Positions 62,201 through 64,000 of a stretch of DNA of 64,000 bases are shown in pieces. The number at the start of each line of letters is the position of its first letter. Position 1 is the stretch's first letter. Where the stretch lies: the NCBI RefSeq assembly GCF_900537115.1, contig NZ_UNRG01000004.1:154384-218383 (forward strand), given 5' to 3'. Both the position numbers and the translations under genes were made by a program. This DNA is from Arthrobacter sp. Alg241-R88 (GTDB lineage: Bacteria; Actinomycetota; Actinomycetes; Actinomycetales; Micrococcaceae). The notes beneath the pieces were generated by a model. That model made no database searches, was not told the origin of the DNA, and was given only the letters and a program-made list of their open reading frames with translations.

Positions 62201-63659
62201 GGACAGTTGAAGTGGTGGTGAGCTTGTAGGCGCTGTCCGGCTCGGAGGCCAGCTTGCGGTACACCTTGTAGATGTCCGCGCCTTCGACGGGCTGCCACTT
62301 CAGAAGTGCCCCGGCGTTGGAGACGCTGCCGGCCACCAGTCCCTGCGGCTTGGCAGGAACTGACGACGGCGGCGCTGCCTCTTTGACGCGGGCGGCCAGC
62401 GGTACGCTGAGCTCCTTGACCCCGCCGGCCACCAGGCGCGCGATCTGGATGGCGCCGTATTCCTGGAAGTGGGTGTTGTCCACCGTGCCGGTGGGGCGGT
62501 TGGGGTAGACGCCGGCGTCGACGTGGAGGAAGACGGACTTGGTGTCCTCCGGGCCGATTGCGTCGTAATAGGCGCGGCTCGAGGCGGAGAGGTCCACCAG
62601 GGCCACGTTTTCCTCAGCGGCCAGTTCCTGCATCTTGGCTACGTACTCCGGGAAGCTGACCCGGAACTTGCCGGTGGCCTCGTCGTAGTCCCGGCGTCCC
62701 ACGGGGGTCACCAGGACTGGCGTGGCGCCGCGCTGGCGGGCGCCGTTGACGTACGTCCGGAGGTATTCCTTGTAATCGGCGGGGGAGGCATAGCGGTCAT
62801 CGACGCCGACGGTGGCATCGTTGTGGCCGAACTGAACCATCAGGTAGTCGCCGGGGTTGATGACGCGCAGGATCTCGTCCAGCCGTCCCTGGCTGATGAA
62901 GTTCTTGGAGCTCCGGCCGCCGATGGCGTGGTTCTTGAAGGTGACGCTGTCGTCGAAATACCGGTCGATCATCTGGCCCCAGCCCGCTTGGGGGGCGAAA
63001 CCCGGATCGTAGGTCTGCACGGTGGAGTCACCCGCGAGATAGACGCCGGGGTCAGAGGTGGCGGTGCGCGGAGCACGGGCCGCGATGACCAGGGAGTTGA
63101 TCTTGGCCGCCGTACCGGTGAAGTCCAGGTTGAGCTGTCCATCCACCAGCGAGATGGGGAATTCCATCTCCAGGTACTGGCCGGCGGGCTTGTCCGTTGC
63201 CTGGACCTTGGCCATCTTCTCGGCCGTGATGGCGATGTTGGTGGCTTCCGTTGCGTCACCGGCGATCAGCTTGACCGTGTAGTCCCCATTGGGCAGGTCC
63301 ACCAGGAACGAACTCCCCTGGGCCTGGACAAAGTCGGACCGCAACGGATCGCCCGTTCCGCGGTCCACGCCGGAGGTGACGGCGGTATCGGTGAAGCCGA
63401 ACTTGGTGCCGGCCGAATACTGGGTGCCGGCGGCTACGGCCGTGTAGCCGTCCGCGGTGGCGCCGGGGCCAAAGTCGAATTTGAAGCCGCTTCCCACCGG
63501 GGGCAGGGCGGTATCCGCCTGGGCCGCCGGAAGCCCCGTCAACGCGATGGCGGCGGAGGCCACGGCTGCAGTGACTGCTTTCGCTGCGGCCGGGAGACTG
63601 CGCTGGCGGGGTGGCGGAGCTTCCTTGGAGAGTGGAGGCATTTGCGGGGGTGTATTCAC
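59265..63659 (-). CDS. Secreted rhamnogalacturonan acetylesterase-lyase fusion (CE12-PL11)
   Basis: About 1464 aa pectin-degrading enzyme. A signal peptide ends near AQA|D (residue 50 counted from the in-frame ATG 63665, as below). Next is a beta-domain (FKFDFGPG) and an SGNH/GDSL esterase with GDS at 212-214 and a later DNTHFQEYGA histidine, typical of CE12 acetylesterases. Fibronectin-III-like modules and a second beta-domain (FDFGPAGAPLEAGY, near 531) follow. From about 860 to the end is a PL11 rhamnogalacturonan lyase (LTGDGVRVGWRMLG, GDGKAEVAMKTADGT). One enzyme could deacetylate and then cut the RG-I backbone. GTG 63659 is preferred over ATG 63665 because AAGGAG abuts the ATG but is 6 nt from the GTG. 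Confidence 0.92.
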   Translation of the reverse strand: MNTPPQMPPLSKEAPPPRQRSLPAAAKAVTAAVASAAIALTGLPAAQADTALPPVGSGFKFDFGPGATADGYTAVAAGTQYSAGTKFGFTDTAVTSGVDRGTGDPLRSDFVQAQGSSFLVDLPNGDYTVKLIAGDATEATNIAITAEKMAKVQATDKPAGQYLEMEFPISLVDGQLNLDFTGTAAKINSLVIAARAPRTATSDPGVYLAGDSTVQTYDPGFAPQAGWGQMIDRYFDDSVTFKNHAIGGRSSKNFISQGRLDEILRVINPGDYLMVQFGHNDATVGVDDRYASPADYKEYLRTYVNGARQRGATPVLVTPVGRRDYDEATGKFRVSFPEYVAKMQELAAEENVALVDLSASSRAYYDAIGPEDTKSVFLHVDAGVYPNRPTGTVDNTHFQEYGAIQIARLVAGGVKELSVPLAARVKEAAPPSSVPAKPQGLVAGSVSNAGALLKWQPVEGADIYKVYRKLASEPDSAYKLTTTSTVPTANLGGLAEGTAYNVRVAAMNGKGLSEPSDTLNVTTKQAKYKFDFGPAGAPLEAGYTEVNRTMAYTPQRGFGFKDISVLSDRDRGAVTSNLLRDFVLSGSSFEFQLDVPNGTYALKTYHSDWIGSTRTDVAAEGTPFGQVSSSRASSATKIINQVLVSDGQLNLSISGSGQRLNGLEVTPLLVGPTNLHTVAVNAAAEPPTVDLAWDAVADAATYKVFRQASFEAEPQLIAENVTAASFQDTTAFAGLKYKYFVTALDSTGLESVPSNTVETALVDPKTPVPAATSKVDVKAVEKTSVTLKWQKVSGAAAYQVYRSTSPDEPFDYVGRATEVNYTDYTVLTTIKYYYRVTTVNKGGESVPSPVVGTEKVTVVNRQMEQLDRAPVALLTGDGVRVGWRMLGLDPEQVGFHVIRDGVQLTDEPIRSSTTYLDPAGTSSSKYVIKTVGNGGDQLTAEFTPLAQDYLSIKLDKPADDYTKDGQPYSYSAGDSSVADLDGDGTYEVIQMWSPSNSKDNSQAGYTGTVYVDAYRMDGTRLWRINMGPNIRAGAHYTQLLAYDFDGDGKAEVAMKTADGTRDAAGTAIGNPSADHRNSTGYVLTGDEFLTVFHGATGTVMDTVKYDPPRGDVGAWGDTYGNRVDRFLGAVAYLDGEHPSMMFSRGYYTRAVLATYDLVGGKIVKRWVFDSDAAGAQYRGQGNHNLSVADVDADGKDEFVFGSMTIDDNGKPLYNTGLGHGDAIHTSDLDPSRPGLETFAAHEDMGSSGNKGATFRDSRTGEVLWSIPATKDTGRAAAGDIDPRHAGAEGWAIGGDAAWNSPVGELRSAKGQLIANNIPAANFLAWWDGDLLREIVDHDWNTATNTGTPSIAKWNWETESSDRLLTATGAKTNNSTKGNPAIQADLLGDWREELAWPSADSTELRIYTTSAATDVRLRTLMHDPVYRLSVARENIAYNQPPHPGFFIGEGMELPAQPDIVYTRAG

Positions 63660-64000
63660 GGACATCTCCTTCGATGAGCGGTGGCAAAGCGGTACCCAGG
63701 AAGGTTGGAACGATTCAAAGCAGGAGTGTGCTGGTGGCAGCGCATTTCAAGCTAAGGGAAGCCGGCGTGGCCGGCGATGGGGCTGAGACCTGGGTGGAGT
63801 GGTGCAGCTCTCACTGCAGCACTCATTGGTTTATCAGCCGCACCGGCACTCTGGCAAGCGTTTTCCGAACTTTCCCGTGAGTTTCTGGTGCCGGATGTTC
63901 CGGTTTGTTCCCATGGCCCAATGCTGCCGGCATAAGGGGCAGCCCGCCGCCCATGCAGCTCCGGCAATTAAACGCGCGACGGCGGATGCGCACCGAGGTG
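63660..64000. other. Upstream region of the CE12-PL11 gene
   Basis: About 340 bases to the window edge with no gene supported on either strand. It contains AAGGAG (RBS), and a LacI-type operator at 63853-63866. A short frame on the minus strand (63752-63967) has no ribosome site and no recognisable domain. Confidence 0.5.
63853..63866. promoter_or_regulatory. Putative LacI-family operator
   Basis: GGAAAACGCTTGCC on the minus strand (GGCAAGCGTTTTCC on +), an imperfect palindrome around the central CG of the type bound by LacI/GalR regulators. It lies about 190 bases before the CE12-PL11 start. Confidence 0.55.

Noticed and set aside
63752..63967. 71-codon minus-strand frame at the right edge
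   Set aside because: No ribosome site, no domain, and it covers the presumed operator/promoter region.

Overview
The window is a high-GC actinobacterial chromosome segment, most likely from the Micrococcaceae (Arthrobacter/Pseudarthrobacter-like). The basis is the origin-proximal order yidC-jag-rsmG-parA-parB, then trxA-trxB, murJ, a Nudix hydrolase and pcnA on the far side. A further basis is the frequent pattern of a TAnnnT -10 element 6-7 nt before the start codon, which implies leaderless mRNAs. oriC itself (dnaA side) should lie just left of base 1. No tRNA, rRNA, IS element or CRISPR array was recognised.

Layout. (1) 1-4771: yidC, jag/khpB, rsmG, parA, parB, all on +. (2) 4772-9571: a gene-free stretch of about 4.8 kb carrying eight perfect parS sites (a ninth is inside parA) and two DnaA-box clusters around one parS. 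It looks like a dedicated centromere island and is the most striking feature here. (3) 9572-18034: trxA, trxB, a pseudokinase-like/discoidin-like membrane protein, murJ and a Nudix gene on -, divergent from pcnA and a histidine phosphatase on +. The pseudokinase-like gene beside murJ looks like the split-off C-terminal half of mycobacterial MviN. (4) 18035-18866: a structured leader and two small ORFs. One has a ribosome-binding site complementary to 16 nt of the 16S rRNA 3' tail. (5) 18867-34891: GT87 glycosyltransferase, FAD oxidoreductase, lipoprotein PBP, ABC-F protein, MFS transporter, PAP2/diacylglycerol-kinase fusion, an ABC exporter with a NarL-type two-component system, a lipoprotein intradiol-dioxygenase-like protein and an M18 aminopeptidase.

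(6) 34892-50422: a surface-polysaccharide locus. A regulatory region with four direct repeats about 32 bp apart precedes two GT2 genes, a large secreted protein with a near-identical tandem Ig-like repeat, and a tightly coupled operon (HprK-like ATPase, GT2, flippase, GT-C/polymerase-like membrane protein, two small membrane proteins, metallophosphoesterase). On the opposite strand are a NeuD-like acetyltransferase with a coupled 44-aa leader ORF and a 914-aa LAL-type LuxR regulator.

(7) 50423-64000: rpsF-ssb-rpsR-rplI behind a likely S6:S18 RNA leader, then DUF1801, PhzF-like, FMN-reductase, zf-TFIIB, a bL12-C-terminal-like membrane protein and a small membrane protein. A DnaA-box-rich gap leads to dnaB. 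A double-hotdog thioesterase and a very large secreted CE12-PL11 pectin-degrading fusion with an upstream LacI-type operator close the window.
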